Below the pieces are notes generated by a model. It saw only the letters and a list, made by a program, of their open reading frames with translations, had not been told where the DNA came from and did not search any database. From contig JAKJHU010000066.1 in assembly GCA_022316685.1 (NCBI GenBank), positions 1,054,001 through 1,118,000 of the forward strand: DNA of 64,000 bases, written 5' to 3'. Numbering within the stretch: position 1 is the stretch's first letter; each line of letters opens with the position of its first letter. Shown in pieces: positions 51,377 through 64,000 of the stretch. Origin of the DNA: Progne subis subis. Taxonomy: Eukaryota; Chordata; Aves; Passeriformes; Hirundinidae. Made by a program: the position numbers and the translations under genes.

Positions 51377-52625
51377 CTTGCTGCATTACTTTTTCTTGCT
51401 GTTCTGTAAATGAATGTGAATGTTCTAGTTAACTTCGGAAATTGGAGTGGACAGGTTATTAATATAGATATTTAAAACAAACAAAAAAAGCTGAGTTTAT
51501 ATTTAATGAATTTAGGGAACAAGAAAGTGTGTTCAGTGAGAAGTACCAGAGTATTATAAAAATGAGACTTATTTGAAATGAATAAAGGGAAGTTTTAGGA
51601 GGAAGTTGGATGTGGGAAGATGGTTTTCAGCAGAGCTAAGCTGTGAAATAACCTGTGGGGTGCCCAGGGGCTCTTGAGATGTTTGACACCAGAGTGTACA
51701 AAACAAAATGCATCTAGGAGGAATTTGTTCAGTGGCACACTGACTAAATTGTAGCAGTTATGAGCTACTCTACTGAAAACATAAATTGTACAGTAGTAGG
51801 CATGCAGGAACCTGGAAGAGTAAAACTCTCATTATTAGCTAAATTGTAGAAAATTTGGCCTTTACCAGCTACTGCTGTTGCAGGGCTATAAGGAAGTGGT
51901 GGGTTGTGGTTTATTTAAGTCATGTGGTGTTGCAGGCAAACCAGACTCAACTTGGAGAATTTTTGTCATAACTTACTGCCAGATAACATGACATTCTGAC
52001 TGCTGACTTGGATGCTGGGTAGGAACACTCCAAACCACAACAGACTAACAGGCACCTAGAGGAAACACCTGTCTCCCCTCTGCCTCCCCTCCTTCCCTTG
52101 CTTTTTGTTGTGGGTTAGCCTTGGATCACCCCAGTTCCTTTGGTGAGGTGGCAGGCAGTGCAGGAGCTCTTGCACATGATGCCTTCTTTCTGCTGCTCCT
52201 GGTTTTTTACTTATTTTCTCTGTCTGCTCCTTCTGTCTTACATGTGTTCCCCCGCCCTGGCATGGAGTTTTTTCCACTGAGAGTCCATCTCCAGCTGTGT
52301 TCTCTCTCCAATTAGTGTTGTTCCTCTTAATTAATACAGACTTGTTTCTGCCAGGTGCTGTTGATCTTCCTCGGTGTCACCATGATATACATGGTATACA
52401 TGGAATAGTATATTAAATTAATTCATCAATTAAATAAATATTCCTATGACATGGAATAGCCTATTTAAAAAAAACAAAACCTCTTCAGTTTCCTAATGTT
52501 TCTTGCAGAGAGTCTCATGTTAGGGAGCTTGTCTTAGTCATGACCATGAGCATTGATAGAGCAGACCAGTATATTTCATGTGGTTAGTGCAATGTAGTTA
52601 CCAATAAACCTAAAAATATTTAAAG

Positions 52626-52640
52626 AAAAAAAAAAAAAAA
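52626..52640. repeat. Poly-A tract (A15)
   Basis: Fifteen A after CTAAAAATATTTAAAG in intron 3. No recognised element body lies upstream. Confidence 0.9.
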
Positions 52641-55600
52641 GGCAGCAATATTCCTTCTCAGAAATACCTCAGGCATGGTCCTTATTCAATGCAATTTGTT
52701 TTCCAGTGAAAATCCTGCTGCTGATTTCATGTGGCAGTGCAAGAATGCCGAGCAGTCGGGCTGATGTCAAAAGTGCCATTCCATTTTAAAATGAACATTT
52801 TTCCCTCTGAAGCCTAGCACCAGTGTCTGTATATACAATCTTCCAGTGTTTTGATAAGGATTGGCTATTCTTTTCTAGAAAATGCAGGACTTGGATGCTT
52901 CGAGCTGTGCCTGCAGCTGATGGAAGCCCAGCAGCCCATCTCTGGGCACTCCCGTAGGGCTCAGATAAGGCTTAGCCTGAAACAGATGACTTCTGCAATC
53001 AAGTATTTTAGGAATGGGAGAAATGCCTAAGATCTCTTCACAGATAGTCCTAACAAAAACTGTTTTAGCCATTTTTGGAAATGAAAGTGGTGGAATGGGT
53101 TTGGTATTCATAAAAAAATCAGGGGTTTGCTTGCTCAATTTTAATTTTTCCTTTTTTTTTTATCCCCCCCCCACCTTGTTGGATATGTTGTGTCTTTTTG
53201 GTCAACACCGTGTGAATGTTGACCCTGCATCCACAAAAAAGCAGTTCTTGTCTGTCCTATCTTGAAACCTGGCTAAATTTTAAATTAAATGTCCTCAGTA
53301 TTTTCAGTGTGGACTGTTCTTCCATCAGCACTTTTCTTTACCTTGTAGGTGACTTCTATTTGCATTTTTTCTATCAGCAGTCACTGATAAAGGAATAGTT
53401 TCAGGAAAAAAAAAAACCAAAAGCAAAACCCTAAAGGAGTTTCTGAGTATCTTGAAGCTCATAGCAGGCATTCCTGTAATGCCTCAGGATCTGGGATTTC
53501 CCCCTTCCCCCTCCTTGAATTATTTAGTTTATTTGGTGCTGCTTTGGAATGGCTAAAAAAGCTATTAAAATAAATACCTTATTCCTTGGGTGGTGACAGG
53601 TTCCTTACTATAACTAGGAATGTTTTTAAAAGGTATTTCATATCTTTAAACTGACAGTTTATGTAATATCTGCATTGATTTGTCTGTTTAGAAGTGACGG
53701 TTTTATGAGTTATTTTTATAGCTAAAAATTTATTAAAGCTCTTAAGACAGTAAAAGAAAGCAAGAAATTCAAATGACAGTACTTTTATAGGGAAATAAGA
53801 ATTTAAGCTTTGAGCGTCGTCGAAGCACATACTTAGATGTGTTTTTCATTAATACATCCTTGTATTTATCTTTTATGAAACGCTCCAGTTAACTACAAGG
53901 ACAAAATAACTTGATTCCCCCCCTGCCTCCCTGCCCCACATAACGTTAAGGTTGAACAGACACAAGAGCATTGGCTGATTGAAGTTTGCAAAGCCGCCCA
54001 AACTCTGTACGTGATCCTGAAGTAGGGTAGAAGCTGAGAACAGCATTTTGCAACTGTGAAAGGTCAACACCAGTTTAAAGAGCTGATCCTCTTTGGGGCC
54101 TTTCAACACCAGGCCAAAAGTCAGAGCAGGATAAGCCAAATGGCCTCGGTGTCTTCCTAGAATGGCACAGAGAGCTAAAATTCCAGCAAATCTGAGCAGC
54201 ATCTTCCTGCCCTTTGGTCATCACAGCAATACGCTCCTGGTCAATGTACCCCAGGTGCTGAGGGGCTTTGTACTGAGATTTATAAAGCACTGAACAACAT
54301 CCCCTCTGAAGAAGAAACATCAGCCAGGTTGATTTGTTTGGTGCCTGTTGGAACTACAGAATTCAGTCTTTTAATCATTTGGGGTCTAAGCAAAAATATT
54401 TTTAAAAATAGTATGTCCCCCACTTTTCATTTTTAGCTGTAAATTAGGAACTATGTTACCTGGTCTTTTAAAGCATCCTTGTGTGTGTATATTCTTGATG
54501 ATTCTTTCATATTTCTCTCTCTGCATATCACCCAGCTGAGAGGGAGGTGTTCTGTTTTCTTTTATAAGAAAACTGTTCAAGACCACAGTTTTGCTTTTCG
54601 AAGTAGAATAGAAAAAGTTTGGTTTTTGGAATTTGGGCCAGGTACAGCTCAAGTCCAAATTTTACTAATCCTTATTGGAAAGTTTAGATTCTGACTTAAG
54701 TACTCTGACTAATATATTGTGGAGAGTGTTTGAAGTGTTCAGACCTTAATAGTTATGAAGTAGAAATAACAGAGGAAACTGCAATTTTTTTACTGCAACT
54801 TTGCAAAAGTTTTTTCCGTTGTTCCCTGATGAATGCCAGCAACAGACTTTTCCTGGTAACTTCTGGTGATGAGCTGTGAAAATCATAGCAGCCATGCCAT
54901 CATTCAGAAAGTTTAAAAGCACTTTTATTTCTTCAGCCTGCACTATATGAATTCTTTTCATACCTTGTTACTACCAAGGTTTGTGTTAACTTATATTAAT
55001 TGTTATCTTATAGCAGTAACCTATATTCTGCCAGTTTGTGGTCTGACTTGGATTATTCACTTTATTTTCCTTTTGCTGCCTGCTCAGTAAAGGGAAATTT
55101 GGGTTGTGTATTTGCTGTGACAGATGCTGTTATGGTAATAAATATTCCAGGATCAGCATAGTGAGATTGGGCAGATTGGAGGTTTATTTTGCTGGGTTCA
55201 TGTAGGTTCTTATCCCCTAGAGATAAAGAGTGGTACAACAGAAGTACTAGTGGTAGAAAATACAGATGTGGTTTGCCCCTCACCCCATTCATGAGGCTCT
55301 CTCCAAAATTTGTGTTGGATTCTTGTGCTTCTCTTACAGTAGCTCTGTGCTGATCCTGATGGAATTGTACCAGTTCACAGCAGCTGAGAATGTGACTCAT
55401 ACCCTTAAGTCTTTATCCCATGAGCCTGTTAAAGCAGTGAACATGCTTTGAGAATAGTTTGCTAATGATGGAGATTATCACATTGCCAGAGGCGCTTTTC
55501 AATTAGCAGAAGTCATTCTTTCTTTTGCTGGGATGAGATCTACCTGCTCTTCTCCATCAAACTTCACGCTTTAAAAAAACATAGTGCATTTTTATTAGCT

Positions 55601-56152
55601 CCAGTGCATTTCTACAGCATGCTGTACCAAAATGAGTTACGGGAATAAAGAAACGGCAAGCTCAGTCAAGGATTGAGATACTCCATTAAATGTCTCCAAA
55701 TGGAACTATTGATTTTTTTTTCTCCTCCAGTATTACTACTTTACCCTGAATTTTTTGATCAGGAACAATATGATGAGCAACCAGTTACCTCCTCTTGGAT
55801 TTTATTTCTTGGTAATTTGTATGTAGCCTCACTGGAAAATAGCCTTTGTCTCTGAAGCATTCTGTGCATTCCTTAGTGTTTTCTCCCGTTGAACCTCATG
55901 TCCAAGAGCAGTAATTCTTGCTCAGCTCTCCCTGCTGATTTGGGTGGGTACACGGGTGAGTTCTCTCCAGATAAGAGCTGTAAGGACACATCTCTGAGGG
56001 TTCTTGGCAGCAAAAGAAGTTAGGCTGAGATTTTGGGTAATAGCAGTTAAAGAAAGAAAGAAGCATGCTTGATGTAATTTGGTAATAATCAATGTAGCAT
56101 TCAAAAAAATAGAGATTTTGTATGATTTTAATTTTAGACTTTTAGTAGGACA

Positions 56153-56420
56153 GTCATAGAATCAGATTTGGAGGAGAGGTAAGATCATCAAGACCAGCAG
56201 TAAACCCAGCACCATCACTGTAACCCCATAAGCGCTAAACCACACAGCCAGTGCCAGATCCAGAAGCCTCTTAAACACCTCCAGGGATAGTGACTCCACC
56301 ACCTTCCTGGGCAACCTGTTCCAGTGCCTGACCACCCTGAGAGTGAAACATTTTTTCTAATATCTAATCTCCTCTGCCCCAGTTTAAGGCCATTTCCTTT
56401 TAAGGCCATTAAATCTGCTC
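56153..56420 (-). mobile_element. CR1 LINE fragment (antisense)
   Basis: The + strand begins GTCATAGAATCAGATTTGGA and continues with AAACACCTCCAGGGATAGTG, ACTCCACCACCTTCCTGGGC, AACCTGTTCCAGTGCCTGAC and TTTCTAATATCTAATCTCC, the reverse complement of a CR1 3' part. Read on the minus strand, NGLKLGQRRLDIRKNVSLS corresponds to the decayed C-terminus of the CR1 reverse-transcriptase ORF. It is truncated and frameshifted. Confidence 0.9.
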
Positions 56421-59400
56421 AACAGAGTTTAAGGAAAGAGCTCCAGGGCTACTAGTAAAGTTGCAAAGTTGCTGTTCACAGTGACTTGGAGCCGTGATTA
56501 TTGATTTTCTAGGCAGGTAAATACTGCCAAGCATGTTAAGTGATGTGCTAATATAGCAATGAAATGTTTATTCTTAACAGTTCAATTATAAATGTCAATC
56601 TTACTGCATTTTATTTATGCTGGACATTCAGCAGGGACTCGCTGTCATTTTCCTTCTCAGCTTTGTGAGACAGGGTCAGACCCTCTTGTCAGGGAGACTG
56701 GCTAAAATCTTCCCTCTCTTGGGAAGAAGTGGGCCAAGTTCAGCCTCTTTCAGCTGCCAAAGACAAATCTTTATTTAAAAAAAAAAGTTCATATTTCTCT
56801 TATTAGAGCAATGTTGTGTTTCTCTTTGCTTTCTCCTAAATATCCAAATATGCCTCATTTTGACTGTCTAGAATTTTTCATGAGGCATTATAAAGATTTA
56901 CCATGGGAACTCCACTGAATTCTCTCCATTGGAATCTTATATTATGTGTCACAGATTTTGTCTTCTGATATGTGATACACTTGCCTTGACTGATTTTGCT
57001 GCCGAATATTCATTGCAATCATATAGAGGAATTGCTGTTGAAAAAAACAACAAACAAACAAAAAAAGCCCCCACAAATTTCAGCTCTATTTACCATTCTT
57101 TCCTTTTGCCCTAATATACTCTTAGGATGTTATCTTTATTTAAGGAGAGAAGTGGTAGTTTTCCTGGGGTTGTTATTGAGATTCAAATTGCTTTTTTTTA
57201 GGTCCATCTTCCTAGCATTAGACAAATCCTTTTTTTTGTTTTTTTCTCTTTGCATGCTTCCATGCTTCCACGGGGAACTTTAAAAATAATACTTAATTGC
57301 ATTTGTGTATGACAAAATCTGATTTGAAAACACAGCAAACACATGATTTATCAGTTATGGAATTCCTGGTAAGTTGAAATGAATCCTTGTTTACTATGCA
57401 GTTGTGAAGTGGTGAGGCTGGTTCAGATACCAGGGTAAAAAGGTAATTTTATTTAAACATCCCTGACAGTGGAAGAATGCATTGGACCTGCTGTAAAACT
57501 TAGTTCTGTCCATCCTGAGTTTACAGCTCTGCTTCCATGATGGACAGTGAACATTGTTCTGTGAATTTGTCTGCGCTCTTGGTGGTGGCTGTGTTGTGAA
57601 TCTTCTCTTTGCATTCATGCATTTGAACTTGTGTCCAAAAGCATGAGCTGGCTGTGAAAATTTGCAGTATTTGCTTCCTTAAAATGAGGTCTTACTTTGC
57701 AAGAGTATGTGGTCAGGAGTTGCTTTAGAAGGTGTTTTGGTTACTACAAGGAACTCCTCAGTGCCTTTGTTGTTCGCTTTTTCTCACACTTGCTATTTTA
57801 ACAAGTATTGTCAGCCTGATGGGGAAGAGTGGTTGTTTATTCAAGGCTGTTTCATGAAAGTTGTCTAAACCAGATGAAGCAAAGGGAGAGGAACCAGACC
57901 TTCTCTCTGGTGGTCACCTGTGAGCTTTACAACTGGAAGTTATTTGCACATCACTTGTGTATTTAGTAGTAGGACTTCACCAGGAGGAGGAGGAAGTGCC
58001 TAGAAGCTACGTGTTGAGAAGTTACCAATGATTTTTTCTGTGACTTGGACTGTGCCTTTCATTTCTTTTGCAACAGTATTTAAGATGTTCTCTTTAATTT
58101 TTGTCTTCCCTTTCCCCTTGTGTTATTATGGTGATCTAGTGTGTGTGTTCTTCTCTTAACTTTCCTTTCATGCATGCTCTTCCTCTGGAGGGAGGAAATG
58201 TTCTGTTGTTATTTGCTGTAATTCAGAATTATTTTTCTTCTTAAATCTGTGTCACAGTGTTACCCCTTTCTTTGGCTTAGCTTTATTCTAAGCTTACTCT
58301 TAGGACTAGGGTTGAAATTAGAATTTTAAATCCATTCTTTCAGCTAAGTTAGTCCAGGCTGTCACTTCAGCAATCCCCTGCAGATACAGAAGGAAATGAA
58401 GTGCATGCAATCCTGCAGATTTGATGGCAAACACAAAAATAAGCTGCAGGACAATTCTGCCAAGTAAAGACAAATAATGTGTTTTTTTGTTAACAGCTGC
58501 TGCTACTTGATTTGAGGAAAAGATCGCCCAGTGTGTTCTAGGAATTCATAAAGTACTTCCTTGCATGAAAAGAGCTATTAGGTAGCAGAACTGAAAAAAA
58601 ATTATTGACTATGTTAATATGGTTTAATTTATACAAAATTCATAAAGCATTCATATGCAATGGTTTTGAGTTACTGCTTAAGCTCTAAAACTTAAGTATG
58701 TAGCATAATCATTATTACCTCATATATTTCCTACTAAATTTAGCACTTACAGAAGATTAAAGTAACTGAATGTAGGGAATGGGCAGAGTTGTTCCACTGG
58801 CACAGGTTATAAAGGACGCTAAAAGGAGGGACCCAGTTTTTAGAAGTGCAAAAAGATGCTGCTACCCTTGACACAATGAGGGCCCCACCAGAATGGGATT
58901 TGAGACCACTGAAGTTTATTTCCTCAAAGCAGCAAGTGTAGGTACATAATGCTTTGAGCTTCAGCAGTGAATAAGTGTAAATTGCTGGAACAATACCATC
59001 TTAGTTAATTTATGTTGAAATACGCTTTGCATAGCACATGAATTTTAATGCAGATGGAGCTGCCAACATGCAAACCATGGATCGATGTTAATTTATGGTG
59101 TAAGTGATCTGCACAGGAAGTAACCTTTGAGCAGTACTTCAAAACAGGAGATACGTGTTTAAGGAGAAAATCCTAGGTGTTTTAGACATTTATCAAATCT
59201 AAGTTAGAAGCAAGGCATTCTCTTTCATTTGCCATTTAGACTCTTGAGAATTTTAAAGTAGCTTAGACTAATTTTTATCTTTCTATAAAAAACGTGATTC
59301 TGAGAAGACATTTTTAACCTCAGTGTTCAATGTACAATTAAAGTGACATCAAAAATAACTGGAAATGCTGATGTGTTCAATTAAACAGATTATAGATTTT

Positions 59401-61461
59401 CTCAAAGGTTTTCTGATTCCATGCTGGGAAAACTTTCAAGTTTGCGTATAGAACATGCCTTGGCACTAAAAACACAGCAAAGCACATATTTTTAGCATTT
59501 GGCAGTGAAAACACAGTTCTGTGGTTTTTTGCTATGAGATAATTTTTCATATTGGCAATAAAAACTTAACAGCAAAGTCTTCTTTCAAGCAGCAAAGTAC
59601 TTTACTAATGGTCAGCATTTTGAGATTTAGCTGAATTTGATAAAACTTTGATTTTATTTTATCTCATCTCTCACAGTGCACATTGCTTGAGACTTTCTGG
59701 ACAGGAGCTACATGTTCATGGCACTGTGCTGTGCAAATTGGCAGCAATATTCACAGAATCCACAAATAATAATTGCAAATAAAACCTACTCACAAAATCA
59801 CATGTGGTCCAACCTTTTGCCAGCGTTAAATTCTTTCCTGCAGCATGTTTCCTGATAATTATATTGTGGAATGTCACACTGGCTTATCCCATATGTTAAT
59901 TAATTTCTTTGGCTTGCTTACGAATTTGAACAAAACTTCTGAAAGCTGTTTTTTAATCTGCTGTAGTCACTCCCCCCCATACTGTGCAGAGGTTGTTCGG
60001 TTAAAATTCCAAGTGGATGATTACAGTAGCAGAGCTCCAATTATTTTGAGAGACAGACTCAATCAAAATTGTAAGTTTGTAAGTAAATTGTGAGATAGAA
60101 AGTAGGAAGTGAGCCATAGAATTTTATCTGTGAAAAACAACAGCTTTCTTACCTTCTCCTTCATATTTTCAGAAATCTTTTCCATCCAGTAATGATTTTG
60201 AAAATAACACTTTTGCTTTAATTTCCTTTGAAAAGCTGGAAGATTAAAGCAGTATTCATAGTCAGGATTCCTCTGCAAATTACCTTGAAGGTGTGATGCT
60301 GTAGCAAAGCACTGTTGCACATATCCATAATTCCCCATATTGCCCTGACAGCTTTATGTGCCATGTATCACACACTGATGGGGAGGCAGACCTAGTAGAG
60401 CTCCTTGTTAGTGTGTTTATTGCTGTAGAATTGGTTTCCCAGTGTGAATATACTCATTTTTTTCAGTCTTGTGAAGCCATAGACTCCTGCAACTCACTCC
60501 TGACAAATCACACAGTTTAAAACTGTACCTCTTTGGGAAGATTTACTTTTTCCTAATGTATCTGGATACTGTAATTGTTCAAGTTGTTACTTCAGCAATC
60601 TGAGTTCCATATTGTACAGCAAGGCAACTCCATTTTTACTACAAGCTCTTTGTGTTCAGACACCTGTCAAGTGAATTCCTCCCTTCTCATGCCTTACCCT
60701 GTGCATGGTCACTCTTACAAATTTATTTCATGTCACTTCTGGTTTTGAGTTTTAAACCTTACTAATGTTTTTGTGGATGTTTCCTCACAAATTTCTTGAT
60801 CATGAAGGTTTCAAAATTCCACAAATGACTGTTTTAATTTTTTTTTTTTAAATACCTCCTTCAAAATAAGTCTCCTGGGTAATAGCAAGTTTGTTTTCCT
60901 CATGGATTTAAACACTTAAAAATGTTACAAGCAGAATGAGCAGCATTTGTTTCTTCCTGATTGGCTCAATGAGACCATGAAGATGAGCATTCTGCAAGAA
61001 ACTTCTCCCACATTATATTTAAAATGTGACGCCAGATATGATTTTGGAATACTTTTCATTTAAAATTAAACTCTGCAGTGGTACAAGGTGATGCAATTGC
61101 ACTTAGAGGGCAGCATGAGAAAATAATTGAGTAATAGCTTGAGAAAACCTTTTACACCGGTACTGCTTTGCAGGCTTTATGAGTATTGAAGTTTTTTAAT
61201 GTCTGTGTTACACTGGGTTCAGTAATATAGAAACATTGAATGTAATTGACTTTTAAAATAGATGACTTGTGTGTATCACAGTTATTCCTACAAATGTTTC
61301 ATGATAACAAACCAAAGTTCTTCACAGTGCTCTGGCCAGTTCTGAAATAGAAACTGAGAAATTAAAATGCAGCATACCAAAAGATTTTGAATGTTACAAT
61401 TCTTAGGGCAATTAAGCTTTGTAATATTTTTGGTCTTTTTTTGGTCAATTTTTGCCACCTT

Positions 61462-61480
61462 CCCCCCCCCCCCACCCCCC
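61462..61480. repeat. C-rich homopolymer (C12-A-C6)
   Basis: Twelve C, one A, six C, preceded by a T-rich stretch. It is simple sequence, error-prone to read; the complementary strand is G-rich. Confidence 0.9.
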
Positions 61481-63815
61481 ATGAAAATTTTGTTGTCAGG
61501 CCTTGTCCAACTTGTAACTGTGAAGTAATGAATTGATCTTCTGGAATTTGGAGTTCTGTCGTGACTGGTGTACCAAGGTTGATTATGGCACTAAATATCT
61601 TCCATCCTCAACTGAAAGCTCCTAAGGACAGAGGAGGCTTTACATTTCTTAGACTTAAGCCAAACCAGAAACAGGAAAATGCTGTGATTTGAATCAGCAG
61701 GGAGCATACTTAAGATTTAAACACAAACTGTAGGAAAAGAATAAATCTGTTGAATGTCTAATATAAGGAAGTCTTTCCTTGTGTTTGTATTGAACAAATA
61801 CATCAAAGTGCTATTTGAAGATGACTGATTTAAACAGCAGCAGTGGGTAGGGGACTGTAAGCTTCTTAAGTCTTAAACTTTTCAATTTATTTCAACTACC
61901 ACTGTTACTCAAGGAGCCTAATTACAACACATGCTGTAATGGTCAAAACCATAAATCTGCATATTTAATATTGTGAAGTTACAGATGTTTATGCATCTTA
62001 TATCATTTTTTTAAAAGTTTTCTTCAAACATTCATGAAAACCTGTGCTAGCCAGCATGATGGATATAAAGATGTAAGATCCATTCATTCCTTATAATGTA
62101 ATAAAAAAAAGTAATTTTCAATGGGGTCTAATAAATGAAGTCTTGTCTTAGACCTTAGAGACTTTCTCACCAGAAGGTAGAAGTAGTCCAGACTGAAAGA
62201 TGGGAAGATGGCTTTGGGCTGGTGCTGCGGATCACCACCAGTGAGGACCATGGGTAGAGATCCCAAGTTCCAGTCAAACCTTGGAATCCAGTATTTGCTT
62301 TCTAGCGGTGAGACATCTTTGAGGAACCTCCTTGTAGGATGATCAGCAGGCACCTTACTGTGGTTGGGCTTTGATCTTGCAGTGGTTTGCAGCTCCCAGG
62401 AGAAGATCTTGAGCCCTTTCTTGTAGTGCTGTAACTCCAGAGCTGCTTGGCAGTGACAGGCAGAGCCCTGAGCTGCTGTTGGGATCCCATGTGGCTGCAG
62501 CTGGGAGCTCTTGTTTTCCTGATCCTATCTCACAGCAGAAAAGACACTCAAACCACTACATTTAATTCAGCCAACAGGAACAGGTAAATATGAAACCACT
62601 ACATCTTGTCTTCATGGCAAGGAACAGACCAAGTGTAGTGATTGTTAATTACTGGCTCATTAAACAACTGACTTTAACTACTCAGGTTTTACTTCAGTGG
62701 GGGCAGCAGAGTGTTAAGATTTTGTTTCTGCTAAGTGAGACCTTATTTTCATGACTTCAGTTAAAAGCATCCCTCTGACTCCTCTTTTGGATATCCAGGA
62801 TGGTTCCAAGCTAATTATGTTAATCAGTTCTGTTCTCTCTGGATCCCCTAAATGAATATTACTTGAGCTATTAAAGGAAAAACAGTCATCTTAGGACAGG
62901 ATATAGCTATATTATATTAATACTGTTTACTATTTCCCATTGTTATTTGGTGAAGTATGCAGATAAAAACCATGGAGAAATGCAAGTTTAAATAGACTGG
63001 GAATGGTTGGAGAAGATTCATTTTTTAAAATAAATAATTAAGGTATAGCATTATTAGATTGGCTTGGCTGGAGATGGAAGGGAAAGATGCATCATTATAA
63101 AGAAAAAATAGAAGGCACAATAAAATAACAAATTTGTAGACTTTAATTGATTTTGTGTCTCATCCTACCTAATAAAAGAAAATCTGTCAGGTTCTTCTGC
63201 ATAGAAAAACACACTAAATGGAAATATATTTATTTAAAATACCTTTAGGGGCTTGAGAGTTTGTGTGCCTGCACTGCCTTTGCTTCAGTCCTTGCAGGGT
63301 GGATTTTAATATTTATATCTGTGAGTATGGAGGCATAGTTGATGCCGTCTTGTTAAGGGGGAGGAAGATCTCCAGGAACTCCTGCTATGTCCAGTGAGTT
63401 ACTGAGCAGCGCTGAGCAATCCCTTAGGTTTCTGTGCTATTTGCCAGGTGCTCTGCAGCACCTTGGGGAATAGAAACAGGGGCTGCCTTAATGTGCTGCT
63501 GTGGAATGTCACTGTAGCTCTGTGGTATTAGTGCAAAAAAATAGTGAGCAATCTGGGCATAAATTTGACGTTGGATTAATTTAGAATCTGCTTCCCAGGG
63601 CATAAGGGCTGCCTTTTCCTGCTCAGGAGGTTCAGCCATTCCTTTTCTTTGTGCATTGATGATAACTTGCAAAATTGGCAGAGAGCGATTCCTTAATAAA
63701 TGACTAAAACTCATTCTCCCTTTGTGAAAAATAAGATCTGCTTAATGTTTCATGTGATCAGCTTCCACCCCAGTGTGAAGATGAGCTGTCAAGTGGTACC
63801 AGTTCAGCTGAGGAG

Positions 63816-63952
63816 CCGCTGTGGCTGGCGCGAGTCCGCAGGGATGCGGAGCTGTCAGATCCTCGCCTTGCGCGCTGCAGGCAGCACTGGAGGAAAAAGA
63901 GTTTGTTGTTGTGTGCCCAGCCAGCTGCTGGTGTGACCTCGTAGGGCTGCGA
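63816..63952. other. Small CpG-rich patch in intron 3
   Basis: About ten CpG dinucleotides fall in roughly 137 bp, eight of them within the first 57 bp (around GCCGCTG, GGCGCGAGTCCGC, GATGCGG, CTCGCC and TGCGCGC). The surrounding 15 kb is strongly CpG-poor. It is too short for a classical CpG island. It could be a small regulatory element, an internal promoter, or part of a GC-rich repeat. No exon or ORF with recognisable content was found. Confidence 0.4.
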
Positions 63953-64000
63953 AGAATGAGGCTGCTGTGGGATGCTCATGGAGGGTGGTAGGCAGGGCCT

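Larger units (their letters stand above)
1..64000 (+). other. USP6NL: USP6NL gene, 5' portion (partial at both ends)
   Basis: The gene is recognised from two exons whose joined translation matches the N-terminus of USP6NL/RN-tre. The family is known to carry a TBC Rab-GAP domain that acts on Rab5 and related Rabs, and a proline-rich tail that binds Eps8, linking EGFR signalling to endocytosis and actin. Only about the first 54 residues (short form) or 77 residues (long form) are encoded here, all upstream of the TBC domain. All exons are on the + strand with GT-AG introns and compatible phases. Exon A has its own acceptor, so at least one further 5' exon lies outside the window. The next coding exon, expected to begin with the family's glutamate-rich EEELPDHN stretch, was searched for by eye down to 64000 and not found, so intron 3 probably runs past the window. 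Introns of this length are normal for this gene. Confidence 0.9.
48776..64000 (+). other. USP6NL intron 3 (partial)
   Basis: About 15.2 kb of noncoding DNA after a consensus donor, running off the window. Contents: the tandem duplication at 51331-51376, A15 at 52626-52640, a CR1 piece at 56153-56420, the C-rich tract at 61462-61480, and a CpG-rich patch at 63816-63952. An acceptor with a short in-frame reading frame occurs at 55340-55451. GC-richer patches at 52030-52380 and 62150-62530 look repeat-like, but I could not assign a family. No exon matching the next USP6NL segment was seen. Confidence 0.75.

Noticed and set aside
52030..52380. C+T-rich segment suspected to be a further LTR
   Set aside because: I could not match it to the modules of the two clear LTR copies or find defined ends, so it was left unassigned.
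57982..58018. GAG GAG GAG GAA after an AG, resembling the glutamate-rich start of the next USP6NL exon
   Set aside because: There is no polypyrimidine tract, the base needed to finish the His codon is wrong, and the translation (EEEEVPRSY, then a stop) departs from the family sequence at once.
62150..62530. GC-richer segment with an 89-codon minus-strand frame
   Set aside because: Neither the translation nor the DNA matched a protein or repeat family I know. It is left as unclassified intron.
1..64000. CRISPR arrays, tRNA or rRNA genes, operons, novel multi-gene system
   Set aside because: There are no spaced direct repeats, no cloverleaf or rRNA sequence noticed, and no clustered coding frames. 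The window is the intron-rich 5' part of one vertebrate gene.

Overview
This window is vertebrate nuclear DNA, most likely from a bird. It is AT-rich and CpG-poor, has no dense bacterial-style reading frames, and carries decayed CR1 LINE fragments plus two copies of an avian LTR-type repeat. I could not determine the species.

The only gene I can support is the 5' part of USP6NL (RN-tre), on the + strand. USP6NL is a TBC-domain GTPase-activating protein for Rab GTPases, chiefly Rab5, and a partner of the EGFR substrate Eps8. Two internal exons are clear: 46699-46772 and 48693-48775. They join in frame and encode the well-conserved N-terminal segment (KLAQERAEIVAKYDR, then GREGAQIEPWEDADYHLYK and VTDRFGFLH). 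Two upstream exons could supply the start codon. Exon A (979-1068) ends in ATG-A just before a strong donor and gives a protein starting M-S-A-D-A-E-Q-D. Exon B (start codon at 18162, donor after 18234) would give a longer, basic N-terminus starting MIQVLQIVKDLV. Both end in the phase that exon 2 needs, so they look like alternative first coding exons. The noncoding first exon and promoter should lie upstream of base 1. The rest of the protein, including the whole TBC domain, should lie beyond base 64000.

Layout: 1-978 intron; 979-1068 exon A; 1069-46698 a 45.6-kb intron containing exon B, four CR1 fragments, one LTR and several homopolymer or TG tracts; 46699-46772 exon 2; 46773-48692 a 1.9-kb intron largely filled by an antisense LTR; 48693-48775 exon 3; 48776-64000 a partial intron with another CR1 fragment, a 23-bp perfect tandem duplication and a small CpG-rich patch near 63.8-63.95 kb.

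The most interesting point is the start-codon arrangement in exon A. A 28-codon upstream ORF fills the exon, and its TGA overlaps the USP6NL ATG as ATGA. I saw no CRISPR array, tRNA, rRNA, intact mobile element or other protein gene. Nothing here looks like a new multi-gene system.
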